This document shows positions 9,688 through 18,366 of a stretch of 64,000 nt of DNA, piece after piece. Made by a program: the position numbers and the translations under genes. The notes below the pieces were generated by a model, which ran no database searches, was not told where the DNA came from, and saw only the letters and a list, made by a program, of their open reading frames with translations. The stretch comes from Curvibacter gracilis ATCC BAA-807. GTDB lineage: Bacteria > Pseudomonadota > Gammaproteobacteria > Burkholderiales > Burkholderiaceae_C. The DNA is taken from the NCBI RefSeq assembly GCF_000518645.1, contig NZ_KI912467.1, forward strand, positions 147,960-211,959, in the 5' to 3' direction. Position 1 is the stretch's first letter; each line of letters opens with the position of its first letter.

Positions 9688-10333
9688 GCCCGAAACCGGC
9701 AAACACCTGAGCCCGGTTGGCAGCCAACCGGGCCAGTTCCAAGGTGCGGGTCAACTCCTGCACCTTGGAGCGGTCATGCTGGGTGCGCAGATACAGGCTA
9801 CCGCGTGTCAGCATCATGACCAGGGGGATGGCGCCCGCCTCCGGCCCCTCCCAGGTCAGCAAACCCGCCGTCAACGGCCCCTCCAGCCAGGCTTGCGCTT
9901 CTTCCCGCCTCTCGCCCAGCACGGCATATCGTGCCCACAGGTCTGGCGCCATCGTGGTCCAGCCCAGCTCGCCGAACAGTGCCAACCATCGGCTCTCTTC
10001 GTGCAGCTTCAGATTGCCGGTGGTCCGCACCTTGTCGGTGTAACCCTCGTAGGCCTGCTGCTCCAGCCGGGTCTTCAACCAGCGACTCATCACCATCAAA
10101 GACAGCCGGTCCGGCAAATCCAGATTCATGCGCAGGCGCAATTCGTGCCCGCTCAGGTAGTCACGTCGCGGCGGCATGCTCTCCATGCGCATGGCCACCC
10201 CACCGAGGTGCCCGGTCCAGATCAGACGGTCTTCACTGCGGAGGGTCTCAAAAGCCAGGCCTTCACGCTTGGCCCAGGCACCCAAGGCTGCGGAATGATC
10301 AGGTTTCAAGAACTTTGACAAGCGCTCCAGCAT
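9671..10333 (-). CDS. Conserved hypothetical protein, 220 aa
   Basis: I do not recognise this family. The protein is soluble, with no signal peptide or membrane segment, and mixes short β-strands ([24 protein letters not shown]) with C-terminal helices. Codon use matches the chromosome, supporting a real gene. It is convergent with the acyl-CoA dehydrogenase, and the stop codons overlap by 17 bp, so the two cannot share an operon. Confidence 0.7.
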   Translation of the reverse strand: MLERLSKFLKPDHSAALGAWAKREGLAFETLRSEDRLIWTGHLGGVAMRMESMPPRRDYLSGHELRLRMNLDLPDRLSLMVMSRWLKTRLEQQAYEGYTDKVRTTGNLKLHEESRWLALFGELGWTTMAPDLWARYAVLGERREEAQAWLEGPLTAGLLTWEGPEAGAIPLVMMLTRGSLYLRTQHDRSKVQELTRTLELARLAANRAQVFAGFGLSSLV

Positions 10334-10557
10334 GGCATTTCAAATTCACTGAAAAATGAATTATTTGTCAGAAATGGGGCAGCCTGCAGCCGTCAACGAG
10401 CGCACACCCCAACAACGGCACAGAATCTGGCACGAATTCAGTTCACAGCCATGGCAGCGGCGCCTCCAACCAACGGTATCATCCAAGGCTGGCCGTCAAA
10501 CACAGGCGGCCCAGGCGAACAGGCGTTCATCCCGCAATGCCAAGGCTTCGCCCAGGA

Positions 10558-10634
10558 CTGCCCGTAGCTCAGTTGGATAGAGCAACAGCCTTCTAAGCTG
10601 TGGGTCACAGGTTCGATTCCTGTCGGGCAGGCCA
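10558..10634 (+). tRNA. tRNA-Arg (anticodon TCT)
   Basis: A complete cloverleaf can be folded by eye. The acceptor stem CTGCCCG (10558–10564) pairs with CGGGCAG (10624–10630). The D stem GCTC/GAGC, the anticodon stem ACAGC/GCTGT (10585–10589 and 10597–10601) and the T stem ACAGG/CCTGT with loop TTCGATT are present. The anticodon loop CTTCTAA carries TCT at 10592–10594, which reads AGA. The discriminator is G and the CCA end is encoded at 10632–10634. No second partial copy was seen elsewhere in the window, so it is not the island's attachment site. Confidence 0.97.
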
Positions 10635-10771
10635 GTCATAAAAGACACGCGACAAGCTTGCCCAGTGCAGACTGCGGCGCCAAGCCGGTGTCCGTGCAAT
10701 GCGTCGCACACGCCTTACATTTCTTATCAAAGAGCCCCTTGAAGTCGGCGCTTGGCGGACCAGAATGATGC

Positions 10772-10963
10772 ATGGACTCCACAGATGCTCAGTTACGCCA
10801 GCTGCGTCTGGCCGTGCATGATGCGCTCGCCGGGCTGGACGAGCTGATCTTGCTGCTCAAGATCGCCCATCGAACGCCTGAGGCCCAGGAAGCCGAAGCC
10901 ATCACCCGCCAGACGCTGGCGCTGACCCTGTCGGACAGTGGCAATAAAAATAATAAAACATAA
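10772..10963 (+). CDS. Small hypothetical protein, 63 aa
   Basis: An ATG-initiated 63-residue protein, mostly helical (residues 8–33 and 36–54), with a charged Asn/Lys-rich tail SGNKNNKT. The helices are amphipathic, which suggests a small dimer or coiled coil. It starts about 140 bp after tRNA-Arg. No family was recognised; codon use is typical of the chromosome, giving moderate support. Confidence 0.5.
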   Translation: MDSTDAQLRQLRLAVHDALAGLDELILLLKIAHRTPEAQEAEAITRQTLALTLSDSGNKNNKT

Positions 10964-11104
10964 CCAGTTCAGTCCCGACATAACACCTGGAACTTCGGCC
11001 GAGGCGTGTCTTTACCGAACTTTCGCCCACCTAAAAATTTTCTAAAAAAACTGTCAACCAAGTCTGCTGGCCTTTCGTTGTAGCTCCATCCACGGAGATT
11101 TCAC

Positions 11105-11185
11105 ATGAATTCCAGCTTCGCCAAACAACCTGTCAACGCCTGGCCCCACGACGATCGCGATCGCAAGCGCAGCCCTCAGCGTTGA
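11105..11185 (+). CDS. Possible 26-residue small protein or leader peptide
   Basis: ATG at 11105 is preceded at a good distance by GGAG (11094–11097) and opens a 26-codon frame ending in TGA at 11183–11185. The product starts MNSSFAKQPVNAW and ends in an Arg/Asp-rich tail (DDRDRKRSPQR). A rho-independent terminator follows 57 bp later, so this may be an autonomous short gene. Alternatively it is a leader peptide ahead of the aldehyde dehydrogenase. The rest of 10964–11428 shows an A/T-rich stretch at 11031–11056 that may hold a promoter, and nothing else recognisable. Confidence 0.35.
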   Translation: MNSSFAKQPVNAWPHDDRDRKRSPQR

Positions 11186-11242
11186 CCCCTGGCCGGGGGA
11201 ACCCTCTCCCCCAGACGGCCCAACAACCCCACGACACCTCCC

Positions 11243-11267
11243 AAAAGCGCCTTGATTGGCGCTTTTT
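11243..11267 (+). terminator. Rho-independent terminator
   Basis: AAAAGCGCC (11243–11251), loop TTGATT, then GGCGCTTTTT (11258–11267) forms a perfect stem ending in a T run. It lies between the 26-codon frame and the aldehyde dehydrogenase, so it either ends a short transcript or acts as an attenuator for the downstream gene. Confidence 0.85.
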
Positions 11268-11428
11268 GTCGTTCGGCGATTCAATTTGCTGCACCACAGC
11301 ACAGTCTCCCCCAACCCTTTGCTCCCCGGTATTGACGATGGCAGCCGCCCCCAAGCGCGAGGGCTGGGGTGTCCCCGCTCCGTCACGCCCCTGATGTAGG
11401 CATTGCTACATTGGCGCAAAATGCCGGC

Positions 11429-12862
11429 ATGCAACTCAACTTCATCGCCAACGCATCGGTGCCCAGTTCTTCGGGCAAAACCCTGCCAGTGATCGATCCT
11501 TCGGACGGGCAGGTCTTTGATCACCTTCAGCGCAGCAACGCCCAGGACATCGACGACGCTGTCCGGGCGGCGCGTCAGTGCTACGACACGGTCTGGGGCA
11601 AGCTGAGTGCCGCCGAGCGCGGCCGATTGCTGATGCGCCTGTCGGTCAAGGTCGGCGAACATGCCGACGAGCTGGCCGCCCTGGAGCAGCGCGACTGCGG
11701 CAAGCCGACCAAGCAGGCCCGGGCCGATGCCCTGGCCCTGGTGCGGTATTTCGAGTTCTACGCCGGTGCGGCCGACAAGTTCCACGGCGAAACCATTCCC
11801 TACCAGGACGGCTACAGCGTGCTGACCTGGCGCGAAGCGCACGGCGTGACCGGCCACGTGATTCCCTGGAACTACCCGATGCAGATCTTCGGTCGCAGCG
11901 TGGGCGGCGCCCTGGCGGCGGGCAATGTGTGCGTGGTCAAGCCGGCCGAAGACGCCTGCCTGTCGTTGATCCGGGTGGCGCAATTGGCCGCCGAGGTGGG
12001 TTTCCCGGCCGGCGCCCTGAACATCGTCACCGGCTACGGCCACGAAGTGGGTGACGCCCTGGCGCGCCACCCCGGCATCGACCACATCAGTTTCACAGGC
12101 AGCCCCAAGGTGGGCACGCTGATCCAGCAGGTGGCCGCCGAACGCCACTGCCCGGTCACGCTGGAGCTGGGCGGCAAGAGCCCGCAGATCATTTTTGAAG
12201 ATGCCGACCTCGATGCGGCCGTGCCGGTGATCATCAATGCCATCGTGCAGAACGCCGGCCAGACCTGCTCGGCCGGCTCGCGCGTGCTGATCCAGGACAG
12301 CATCTACGAGCCCTTGCTGGAGCGCCTGGGCCATGCCTTCGAGGCCCTGCGCGTGGGCCCGGCCCACCTGGATCTGGATGTCGGCCCCTTGATCCGGCAG
12401 ACCCAGCAGCAGCGGGTCTGGGATTTCCTGTCCGATGCCCAGGTGGCCGGCATTGCCATGGTGGCCCAGGGCCGGGTGGTCGAAGAAGCCCCCGAAACCG
12501 GCTACTACCAGGCCCCCACCCTGCTGCGCGATGTGCCGGTGGACCACCGCCTGGCGCAAGAGGAAGTGTTCGGCCCGGTGCTCGCCGCCATGCGTTTCCG
12601 CGATGAAGACCACGCGGTGGAGCTGGCCAACGCCACCCACTTCGGCCTGGTGGCCGGCGTCTGGACCCGTGATGGCGGGCGCCAGTTCCGCATGGCCAAG
12701 CGTCTGCGCTGCGGTCAGGTGTTCATCAACAACTATGGTGCGGGTGGCGGTGTCGAGCTGCCCTTCGGGGGCGTCAAGTCCTCGGGTTACGGTCGCGAGA
12801 AGGGCTTTGAAGCCCTCTACGGCTTCACCACCCTGAAGACCGTGGCCATCCGGCACGGTTGA
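11429..12862 (+). CDS. NAD(P)-dependent aldehyde dehydrogenase
   Basis: This 477-residue protein is a typical class-I-like aldehyde dehydrogenase oxidising an aldehyde to a carboxylate. The general-base Glu lies in VTLELGGKSPQIIF (about residue 246) and the nucleophilic Cys in NAGQTCSAGSRVL (about residue 280). The cofactor-site Asn-Tyr is in PWNYPMQI and the C-terminal signature in EEVFGPVLAAMRF. ATG at 11429 gives MQLNFIANASV, the expected N terminus; an in-frame start 60 bp upstream would add residues that resemble nothing in the family. No strong ribosome-binding site precedes it. An SDR oxidoreductase follows 94 bp later, suggesting successive oxidation of an alcohol or aldehyde. Confidence 0.92.
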   Translation: MQLNFIANASVPSSSGKTLPVIDPSDGQVFDHLQRSNAQDIDDAVRAARQCYDTVWGKLSAAERGRLLMRLSVKVGEHADELAALEQRDCGKPTKQARADALALVRYFEFYAGAADKFHGETIPYQDGYSVLTWREAHGVTGHVIPWNYPMQIFGRSVGGALAAGNVCVVKPAEDACLSLIRVAQLAAEVGFPAGALNIVTGYGHEVGDALARHPGIDHISFTGSPKVGTLIQQVAAERHCPVTLELGGKSPQIIFEDADLDAAVPVIINAIVQNAGQTCSAGSRVLIQDSIYEPLLERLGHAFEALRVGPAHLDLDVGPLIRQTQQQRVWDFLSDAQVAGIAMVAQGRVVEEAPETGYYQAPTLLRDVPVDHRLAQEEVFGPVLAAMRFRDEDHAVELANATHFGLVAGVWTRDGGRQFRMAKRLRCGQVFINNYGAGGGVELPFGGVKSSGYGREKGFEALYGFTTLKTVAIRHG

Positions 12863-12956
12863 TCACCCCACCCTCACCTCAGGTTTCTTTGCCCGGCGGC
12901 GGTGGAATGGCAAACGCTGCCGACACCGCCCCAACAGCCCCCTCTGGAGACATTTC

Positions 12957-13718
12957 ATGCGCGTGAACCAAAAATCGATCATCGTGACGGGTGCCGGCAA
13001 CGGCATCGGTGAAGGCATTGCCAAGCGCCTGGCCGCCGAAGGCGCCCAGGTGCTCGTCAACGACATCAACGAGGCCGGCGGCCAGCGGGTGGTGGCCGAG
13101 ATCGCCGCGGGCGGCGGCACAGCCGCCTTCTTCAAGGCCGACGTCACCCGCTCGGACGAGGTCAAGGCCCTGGTGGACGAGGCCGTTCGCCTCTACGGCA
13201 AGCTCGATGCCATGGTGAACAACGCTGGCTGGACCCACCGCAACCGCCCCGCCCTCGAAGTGAGCGAGGAAGAGTTCGACCGCTGCTTCTCCATCAACGT
13301 GAAGAGCATCTACCTCGCCACCTTGCACGCCACGCCGGTGTTCCGCGCCAACGGGGGTGGCAGCTTCATCAACATCGCCTCGACCGCAGGCGTGCGCCCT
13401 CGCCCAGGCCTGACCTGGTACAACGGCTCCAAGGGCGCCGTCATCACCATCAGCAAATCGCTCGCCGCCGAGCTGGGGCCGGACAACATCCGTGTGAACT
13501 GCATCAACCCGGTGTTCAACCCCGACACCGGGCTGGCCGCCGAATTTGCCGGTGGCCCGGTCGATGACGCCCGGCGCGCCAAGTTTCTGGCCACCATTCC
13601 GCTGGGCCGCTTCTCGACCGCACTGGACGTGGCCAACGCGGCCCTGTACCTGGCGTCCGACGAAGCCGCGTTCATCTCGGGCGTGTGCATCGAAGTGGAC
13701 GGCGCCCGCTGCGTCTGA
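12957..13718 (+). CDS. Short-chain dehydrogenase/reductase (SDR), classical type
   Basis: This 253-residue classical SDR has the cofactor motif TGAGNGIGEG (residues 11–20) and the structural motif NNAG. The catalytic Ser is in INIASTAG, followed by the Tyr-Lys pair YNGSK. An acidic residue after strand β2 (VNDINEAG) predicts NAD rather than NADP. The C terminus SGVCIEVDGARCV is typical of the family. It lies downstream of the aldehyde dehydrogenase on the same strand and probably works on the same pathway. The substrate is not inferable. Confidence 0.9.
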   Translation: MRVNQKSIIVTGAGNGIGEGIAKRLAAEGAQVLVNDINEAGGQRVVAEIAAGGGTAAFFKADVTRSDEVKALVDEAVRLYGKLDAMVNNAGWTHRNRPALEVSEEEFDRCFSINVKSIYLATLHATPVFRANGGGSFINIASTAGVRPRPGLTWYNGSKGAVITISKSLAAELGPDNIRVNCINPVFNPDTGLAAEFAGGPVDDARRAKFLATIPLGRFSTALDVANAALYLASDEAAFISGVCIEVDGARCV

Positions 13719-13733
13719 TCTCCCGTCAGGCAA

Positions 13734-13758
13734 GCCTCATGGATTTCCCCCATGAGGC
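13734..13758. terminator. Hairpin after the SDR gene, possible terminator
   Basis: GCCTCATG (13734–13741) and CATGAGGC (13751–13758) form a perfect 8-bp stem around a 9-base loop just after the SDR stop codon. There is no T run, so factor-independent termination is uncertain. Confidence 0.4.
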
Positions 13759-13843
13759 CCGTCGGGGCTCTGCTTCTGGTGTACCGTTGCGCGCATGACC
13801 GGGGTGCCGGATCGACCAGGCCCCTCCCGACCCCCTTGCCCGC

Positions 13844-15022
13844 ATGACTGAACGCTCCCCCTCCCCGCCCGCGAATCGCATCATCCCCGTCGCCGATTGG
13901 CGCCAGTCGGGGGCGCGAGTGGCCGAAACCCTGCCCCTGATCCCGGCTCAGGGCCAGTTGCGCGATCGCCTGCACCGCCCCTTGCGGGATTTGCGCATCA
14001 GCGTCACCGACCGGTGCAACTTCCGCTGCAGCTATTGCATGCCCAAAGAGGTGTTCGACAAGAACTACCCCTACTTGCCCCACGCCTCGCTGCTGAGCTT
14101 CGAAGAAATCACCCGCGTGGCGGCGCAGTTCCTGGCCCATGGCGTGCGCAAGATCCGCCTCACCGGGGGCGAACCCCTGCTGCGCAAGAACCTCGAACAC
14201 CTGATCGAGATGCTCGCCGCCCTGCGCACGCCCGATGGCCTGCCGCCCGACCTCACCCTGACCACCAATGGCTCGCTGCTGGCCCGCAAGGCCCCCGCCC
14301 TGCGCCAGGCCGGCCTCCAGCGCGTCACCGTCAGCCTCGATGGCCTGGACGACGCGGTGTTCCGCCGCATGAACGATGTCGACTTTCCGGTGGCCGATGT
14401 GCTGGCTGGCATCGAAGCCGCCCGTGATGCCGGCCTGGGCGCCCATGGCGGGCTCAAGGTCAACATGGTGGTCAAGCGCGGCACCAACGAACACGAGATC
14501 CTGCCCATGGCGCGCTACTTCAGAGGGCGCGGCGTCACCTTGCGCTTCATCGAGTACATGGACGTGGGCGCCACCAACGGCTGGTGCATGGACGAAGTGC
14601 TGCCCTCGGCCCAGGTGATCGACCTGCTGAAGACCGAGTTCCCGCTGGTGCCGCTCGAAGCCGCCGCCCCGGGTGAAACCGCCCAGCGCTGGGGCTATGC
14701 CAACCCCGCGGGCGAATGGGACCCCGCCCTGGGCGAGGTCGGTGTGATCAGCAGCGTCACCCAGGCTTTTTGCCACGATTGCAACCGGGCCCGCCTGTCC
14801 ACCGAAGGCCAGGTCTACCTGTGCCTGTTCGCGAGCCAAGGCCACGACCTGCGCGGCCTGCTGCGCAGCGGTGCCAGCGATGCGGAGCTGGCCTCGGCCA
14901 TCGGTCACATCTGGCAAGGCCGCAGCGATCGGTACTCCGAGTTGCGGGCCAGCCTGCCCGCCGAAGCCACGGCCCCGGCCAACGTCAGCCGACGGGTTGA
15001 AATGAGCTACATCGGCGGTTGA
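13844..15022 (+). CDS. moaA: GTP 3',8-cyclase (molybdenum cofactor biosynthesis protein A)
   Basis: This 392-residue radical-SAM enzyme catalyses the first step of molybdopterin synthesis, converting GTP to 3',8-cyclo-dihydro-GTP. The N-terminal [4Fe-4S] motif CxxxCxxC is at C58, C62 and C65 ([13 protein letters not shown]). The C-terminal cluster ligands are in [11 protein letters not shown] and a later Cys in YLCLF. The chain ends in SYIGG, the Gly-Gly tail needed for activity. It carries about 45 N-terminal residues before the conserved core, slightly longer than usual; a later start is conceivable. mobA follows after 12 bp, so cofactor synthesis genes are paired here. Confidence 0.96.
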   Translation: MTERSPSPPANRIIPVADWRQSGARVAETLPLIPAQGQLRDRLHRPLRDLRISVTDRCNFRCSYCMPKEVFDKNYPYLPHASLLSFEEITRVAAQFLAHGVRKIRLTGGEPLLRKNLEHLIEMLAALRTPDGLPPDLTLTTNGSLLARKAPALRQAGLQRVTVSLDGLDDAVFRRMNDVDFPVADVLAGIEAARDAGLGAHGGLKVNMVVKRGTNEHEILPMARYFRGRGVTLRFIEYMDVGATNGWCMDEVLPSAQVIDLLKTEFPLVPLEAAAPGETAQRWGYANPAGEWDPALGEVGVISSVTQAFCHDCNRARLSTEGQVYLCLFASQGHDLRGLLRSGASDAELASAIGHIWQGRSDRYSELRASLPAEATAPANVSRRVEMSYIGG

Positions 15023-15034
15023 ACCCTGTCTTGC

Positions 15035-15700
15035 ATGGCCGCGCCTTCAGCAGATATCCAAGCCCCCGTCGGCCCGGAGCACATCACCGGCCTGGTCCTG
15101 GCCGGCGGCCTGGGGCAGCGCATGGGGCAGGAAAAAGGCCTGGTCCAACTGCAGGGTCAGCCCCTGGCCTGGCATGCCCTGCAACGCCTGAGGCCCCAGG
15201 TGGGCACGCTGGCCCTGAACGCCAACCGCCAACTGGACCGATACCAGGCCTTGGGCGTTCCGGTCTGGCCTGACGCGCCAGCCGACGAGCCGCAAGGCCC
15301 GCTGGCCGGCATGCTCAGCGGGCTGCGCCACTGCCAGACCGATTGGCTGCTGACCGTGCCCTGCGACGTGCCGAACTTTCCGCCCGATCTGGCCCAACGC
15401 CTGGTACAAGCCCTGGGCACGCCACCCAAAGCCGTGGCCACCGTGCGGGCCTTCACTCCGGACGACAACGTCGGCGCCACACCCCAGGGGCGCCCCGGCC
15501 CCTGGCGCCAGCCGGTGTTCTGCCTACTGCACCGCAGCCTGGCAGACGACCTGGCTCTTTGGCTGCAAGAAGGCGAGCGCAAGGTGGGCGCCTGGCTCAG
15601 TCGACACCCTCTGGGTGAGGCCGTGTTTGATCGACCGGAAGATCAACCCACGGACTTCGCCAACGTCAACACCCCGGCCGAGCTGGCCCGGTTGGCCTGA
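15035..15700 (+). CDS. mobA: Molybdenum cofactor guanylyltransferase MobA
   Basis: This 221-residue nucleotidyltransferase links GMP to molybdopterin to form the guanine dinucleotide cofactor. The GTP-binding signature VLAGGLGQRMGQEKGL is near residues 25–40, where the usual motif reads LAGGxxxRMGxxKxL. The metal-binding Asp is in LLTVPCDVPNFP, and the family's NVNTPAEL end is present. The N terminus has about 20 extra residues. It sits 12 bp after moaA and its stop is one base from the stop of a convergent gene. Confidence 0.93.
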   Translation: MAAPSADIQAPVGPEHITGLVLAGGLGQRMGQEKGLVQLQGQPLAWHALQRLRPQVGTLALNANRQLDRYQALGVPVWPDAPADEPQGPLAGMLSGLRHCQTDWLLTVPCDVPNFPPDLAQRLVQALGTPPKAVATVRAFTPDDNVGATPQGRPGPWRQPVFCLLHRSLADDLALWLQEGERKVGAWLSRHPLGEAVFDRPEDQPTDFANVNTPAELARLA

Positions 15701-15701
15701 G

Positions 15702-16817
15702 CTACCCGGGCGATCCCCCCTGGGCGAGTTGCCGCCTCAAGGCCGCCACCAAAGGTTTGTCGATGCGCGTCAGCAAGCCCTCGTCGCGCAAACCGGCGCG
15801 GTTGAGCAGCAGCACACTCACAGCCTGCAAACGCGGATACACCCGCCACTCGCCGTAGTGGCCCACACCGCCGCCGGCGTGCCCGCACCAGTGCTGCCCC
15901 TCCAGCCAACCCGTGAAGCCGCCCAGGCCACGCGCCGGCCCCACCATGGGCACCGAGTCAAACAGACCCGACGGGCAGCCGCTGCTGGCCAGCCCCTGGC
16001 GCGCCAGCAAGCCCTGCAGGCTGGCGGCCACGCCGGCGGCATTGCCGATCAGGCCGCCGCAGGCCTGGGCGTCGGCCTGGTGGTGCTCCAGCCGGACCCA
16101 GTTCCCATTCGTCCCGGCCACAAAGCGGTCGCGGTCCAGCATCCAGGCCAGCACGGGGTTCAACCATCCCCAGCGGGGCAAGGTGCCCCGGGCATGATGG
16201 GCCGGTTCGGGCCTGTCAAAACTCAGATGCCCGCCCGCCTGGGCCTCGCCACCCAACAGGCCCTGGGCCTGCAAGTAGTTTGGCAAGGATTGCCGGGTGA
16301 CCGCGCGCAGCACCTGCCCCAGCCAGAGATGACCGATGCTCGAATACCGGTACGCTCCACCCGGTGAACGAACCGGGCGCCCATGCTCCAACAGCAAGGC
16401 CTCGGCCACCTTGGGTGGGTCAAAGCTGTCGCGGCCCAGGTGGATCCAGGCCAGGGGGTTGGGGTTGGTGAACCCGGCCGTGTGCAACAAGGCCTGGCGC
16501 ACGGTGGCCGTGCCCAGCTCGGCATGCCCGGGCAGGTAGGTCTGCAATGGCTCATCCAAGGCCAGCAGCCCCGTCTGCACGCCACGCAAAACCGCGGCAG
16601 CCGTCCACAGCTGGGTGGCCGAATGCAGGTTGAAGCGGTGGCTCGCCTGCAGCAGTTGGCCCGTTCCGGGATCGGCCAAACCGGCCTGAAAGGACAGCCA
16701 CGGCTGCTGGCCGTGCATGAACAGGTACTGCACGCCCGGGCTGTTGCCCGACGTCAGCAAGGTCTGCAATGATTGGCGCGCGGCCTGCACAGCCGCCGCC
16801 TGCGGATCGACATCCAT
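15702..16817 (-). CDS. Serine-hydrolase (class C β-lactamase-like) homologue, likely inactive
   Basis: This 371-residue protein has the overall pattern of penicillin-binding-protein-like serine hydrolases: QALLHTAGF, a GxYRYSSIGHLWLGQ helix and a late GHAGGGVGH segment. The catalytic SxxK motif reads SATQ (HSATQLWTAAAVL), so the general-base lysine is replaced by glutamine. The YxN motif reads YSS. Both changes predict loss of the usual acyl-serine chemistry, so a binding or regulatory role, or decay, is plausible. The ATG at 16817 follows a GGAGTGAGGGAG sequence and removes 26 unrelated residues from the longest frame. It is convergent with mobA. Confidence 0.8.
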   Translation of the reverse strand: MDVDPQAAAVQAARQSLQTLLTSGNSPGVQYLFMHGQQPWLSFQAGLADPGTGQLLQASHRFNLHSATQLWTAAAVLRGVQTGLLALDEPLQTYLPGHAELGTATVRQALLHTAGFTNPNPLAWIHLGRDSFDPPKVAEALLLEHGRPVRSPGGAYRYSSIGHLWLGQVLRAVTRQSLPNYLQAQGLLGGEAQAGGHLSFDRPEPAHHARGTLPRWGWLNPVLAWMLDRDRFVAGTNGNWVRLEHHQADAQACGGLIGNAAGVAASLQGLLARQGLASSGCPSGLFDSVPMVGPARGLGGFTGWLEGQHWCGHAGGGVGHYGEWRVYPRLQAVSVLLLNRAGLRDEGLLTRIDKPLVAALRRQLAQGGSPG

Positions 16818-16954
16818 CTCCCTCACTCCCGAAGCGCCGGGCAAGGCCCGTTGACGACAGGATACGGCGCCCACGAGGCAGCACGCCACGCGCACGTCTG
16901 TGCGTTGCGGCCAGACGACGCCGTCAAACCTCTGTCACCCCGCATGCCCGGCCA

Positions 16955-17404
16955 TCAACGCCGGCCCAGGGCCTTTTCAACCCCCATGTTGGCCAGCGCG
17001 TCGGCGCGCTCATTGCCCGGGTCGCCGGCATGCCCCTTCACCCAGCGCCACTCGATCTGGTGCCCCCCTGTGGACACCAGCGCATCCAGCCGTTGCCAAA
17101 GCTCGGCGTTTTTCACGGGCTGCTTGGCGGCCGTCTTCCAGCCCTTGGCCTTCCAGCCATGGATCCATTCGGTGATGCCCTTGCGCACGTACTCGCTGTC
17201 CAGAAACAGGGTGACCTGGCAGGGCCGTTTGAGCGCCGTCAAGGCCTCGATCACCGCCATCATCTCCATGCGGTTGTTGGTGGTGCCCAACTCGCCACCG
17301 AACAATTCTTTCTCGAAGCTGCCCGATTTCAGCAACACGCCCCAGCCACCGGGCCCAGGGTTGCCCTTGCAGGCGCCATCGGTGTAGATCACAACATGGT
17401 TCAA
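16955..17404 (-). CDS. rnhA: Ribonuclease HI
   Basis: This 149-residue protein matches bacterial RNase HI in length and motifs. The first catalytic Asp is in [17 protein letters not shown], the Glu in [13 protein letters not shown], the second Asp in [12 protein letters not shown] and the last Asp in [10 protein letters not shown]. It degrades the RNA strand of RNA–DNA hybrids, including primers and R-loops. The basic handle region ([16 protein letters not shown]) is present. The methyltransferase gene lies upstream with only 3 bp between them, so the two are co-transcribed. Confidence 0.97.
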   Translation of the reverse strand: MNHVVIYTDGACKGNPGPGGWGVLLKSGSFEKELFGGELGTTNNRMEMMAVIEALTALKRPCQVTLFLDSEYVRKGITEWIHGWKAKGWKTAAKQPVKNAELWQRLDALVSTGGHQIEWRWVKGHAGDPGNERADALANMGVEKALGRR

Positions 17405-17407
17405 AAC

Positions 17408-18220
17408 TCAAAATCCTTCTGATTCAAAACGGGATGCCGACGCTTGGCCGGCCGCCTTGGCGGGTTGATGATGCTGGCGATTGACCGCCGGCACCGGCAC
17501 CCCGGCCGGGCGGCGCGCGGTCTTCCAGGCCGGCCCCAGCAAGCGCATGCCGCGCACGCGCTTGACCGCGACCAGGCAATACGCGGCACCGAAGATCGGC
17601 CACCAGCGCGGGCCTGCGCGGTCCATCCATTCAAAACGCCGCAGCCATGTGTCAGTGTCGACCGCAGGCCGGTAGCAGCCGAAGTCGGCCTCCTCGACCT
17701 CGAAGCTCAGCAGCCGCAGCCAATCGCGCAAGCGCAGGTAGCCCAGAAAGTCGCCGGCCCCCGGCAGGTAAAGCTGGCCGCAGCCAAAGCGCTGGTAGAG
17801 GTGCTCGCGCCGCTGCCGGGCCCCCCACAGGCTGGTGGGGTTGAAGCAGCAGATCACCACCCGCCCCTCCGGCACCAGCACCCGCGCCACCTCGCGCAAG
17901 GTGGTGTGCGGGTCGTGCGACACCTCCAGCGTGTGGGGCAGCACCACCAGGTCGAGGCTGGCCTCAGGAAAGGGCAGCGCCGCAAAGTCGGTCACCAGGG
18001 CGGCCCGCAGCCCCCCGGGTGCGGCCTGCACCTCCGTGCTGTCCACCGCCAGCCATTGGTGCGGCATGCGGTTGCGCCGCAGTCCATCGAGTTCGGGCAG
18101 GCCGAGCTGCAGGCTGTGGTAGCCGAAGATGTCGGCCACAGCCGCATCGATGCGTGCCTGCTCCCAGGCCATCAGGTAGCGCCCGGGCGGGGTCTGAAAC
18201 CATTCATGAAGCGACTGCAT
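17408..18220 (-). CDS. Class I SAM-dependent methyltransferase
   Basis: This 270-residue protein has methyltransferase motifs: the acidic strand end FPEASLDLVVLPHTLEV, then LREVARVLVPEGRVVICCFNP, typical of the Methyltransf_11 group. The glycine-rich SAM motif I is weak (no clear GxGxG), as often in the small proteins next to RNase HI and glyoxalase II. The C terminus (from about residue 235) is Pro/Ala-rich and probably disordered. gloB lies on the opposite strand just upstream; the gloB–methyltransferase–rnhA neighbourhood is common in proteobacteria. The substrate is unknown. Confidence 0.82.
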   Translation of the reverse strand: MQSLHEWFQTPPGRYLMAWEQARIDAAVADIFGYHSLQLGLPELDGLRRNRMPHQWLAVDSTEVQAAPGGLRAALVTDFAALPFPEASLDLVVLPHTLEVSHDPHTTLREVARVLVPEGRVVICCFNPTSLWGARQRREHLYQRFGCGQLYLPGAGDFLGYLRLRDWLRLLSFEVEEADFGCYRPAVDTDTWLRRFEWMDRAGPRWWPIFGAAYCLVAVKRVRGMRLLGPAWKTARRPAGVPVPAVNRQHHQPAKAAGQASASRFESEGF

Positions 18221-18350
18221 GGGCGGGCTGAAAATGCGAAACTCGGTGGCTGGGGCACGCCGGGTGGCGCCATGAAACCCGGCGCAGAAGCACCGGGAAC
18301 CAGCCCCAGAGCATAGCGCCTGCGATCCCCCTGCCAGCCCCTCATCTTTC

Positions 18351-18356
18351 TATAAT
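18351..18356 (+). promoter_or_regulatory. Consensus −10 box close to the gloB start
   Basis: TATAAT at 18351–18356 ends ten bases before the gloB ATG at 18367. No convincing −35 hexamer lies 16–18 bp upstream, and there is no Shine–Dalgarno sequence between box and start. If used, the transcript would begin only a few bases before the ATG and be nearly leaderless. Confidence 0.55.
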
Positions 18357-18366
18357 CCGCCCGTCC

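Noticed and set aside
10558-10634. tRNA-Arg as the integration site of the element
   Set aside because: The tRNA is complete with CCA, has no nearby integrase and no second partial copy; the element's repeats are at ffs.
10496-10711. Minus-strand frame encoding a 71-residue protein with GLPDRNRTCDPQL
   Set aside because: It is the antisense of tRNA-Arg(TCT); this peptide is a well-known spurious translation of tRNA genes.
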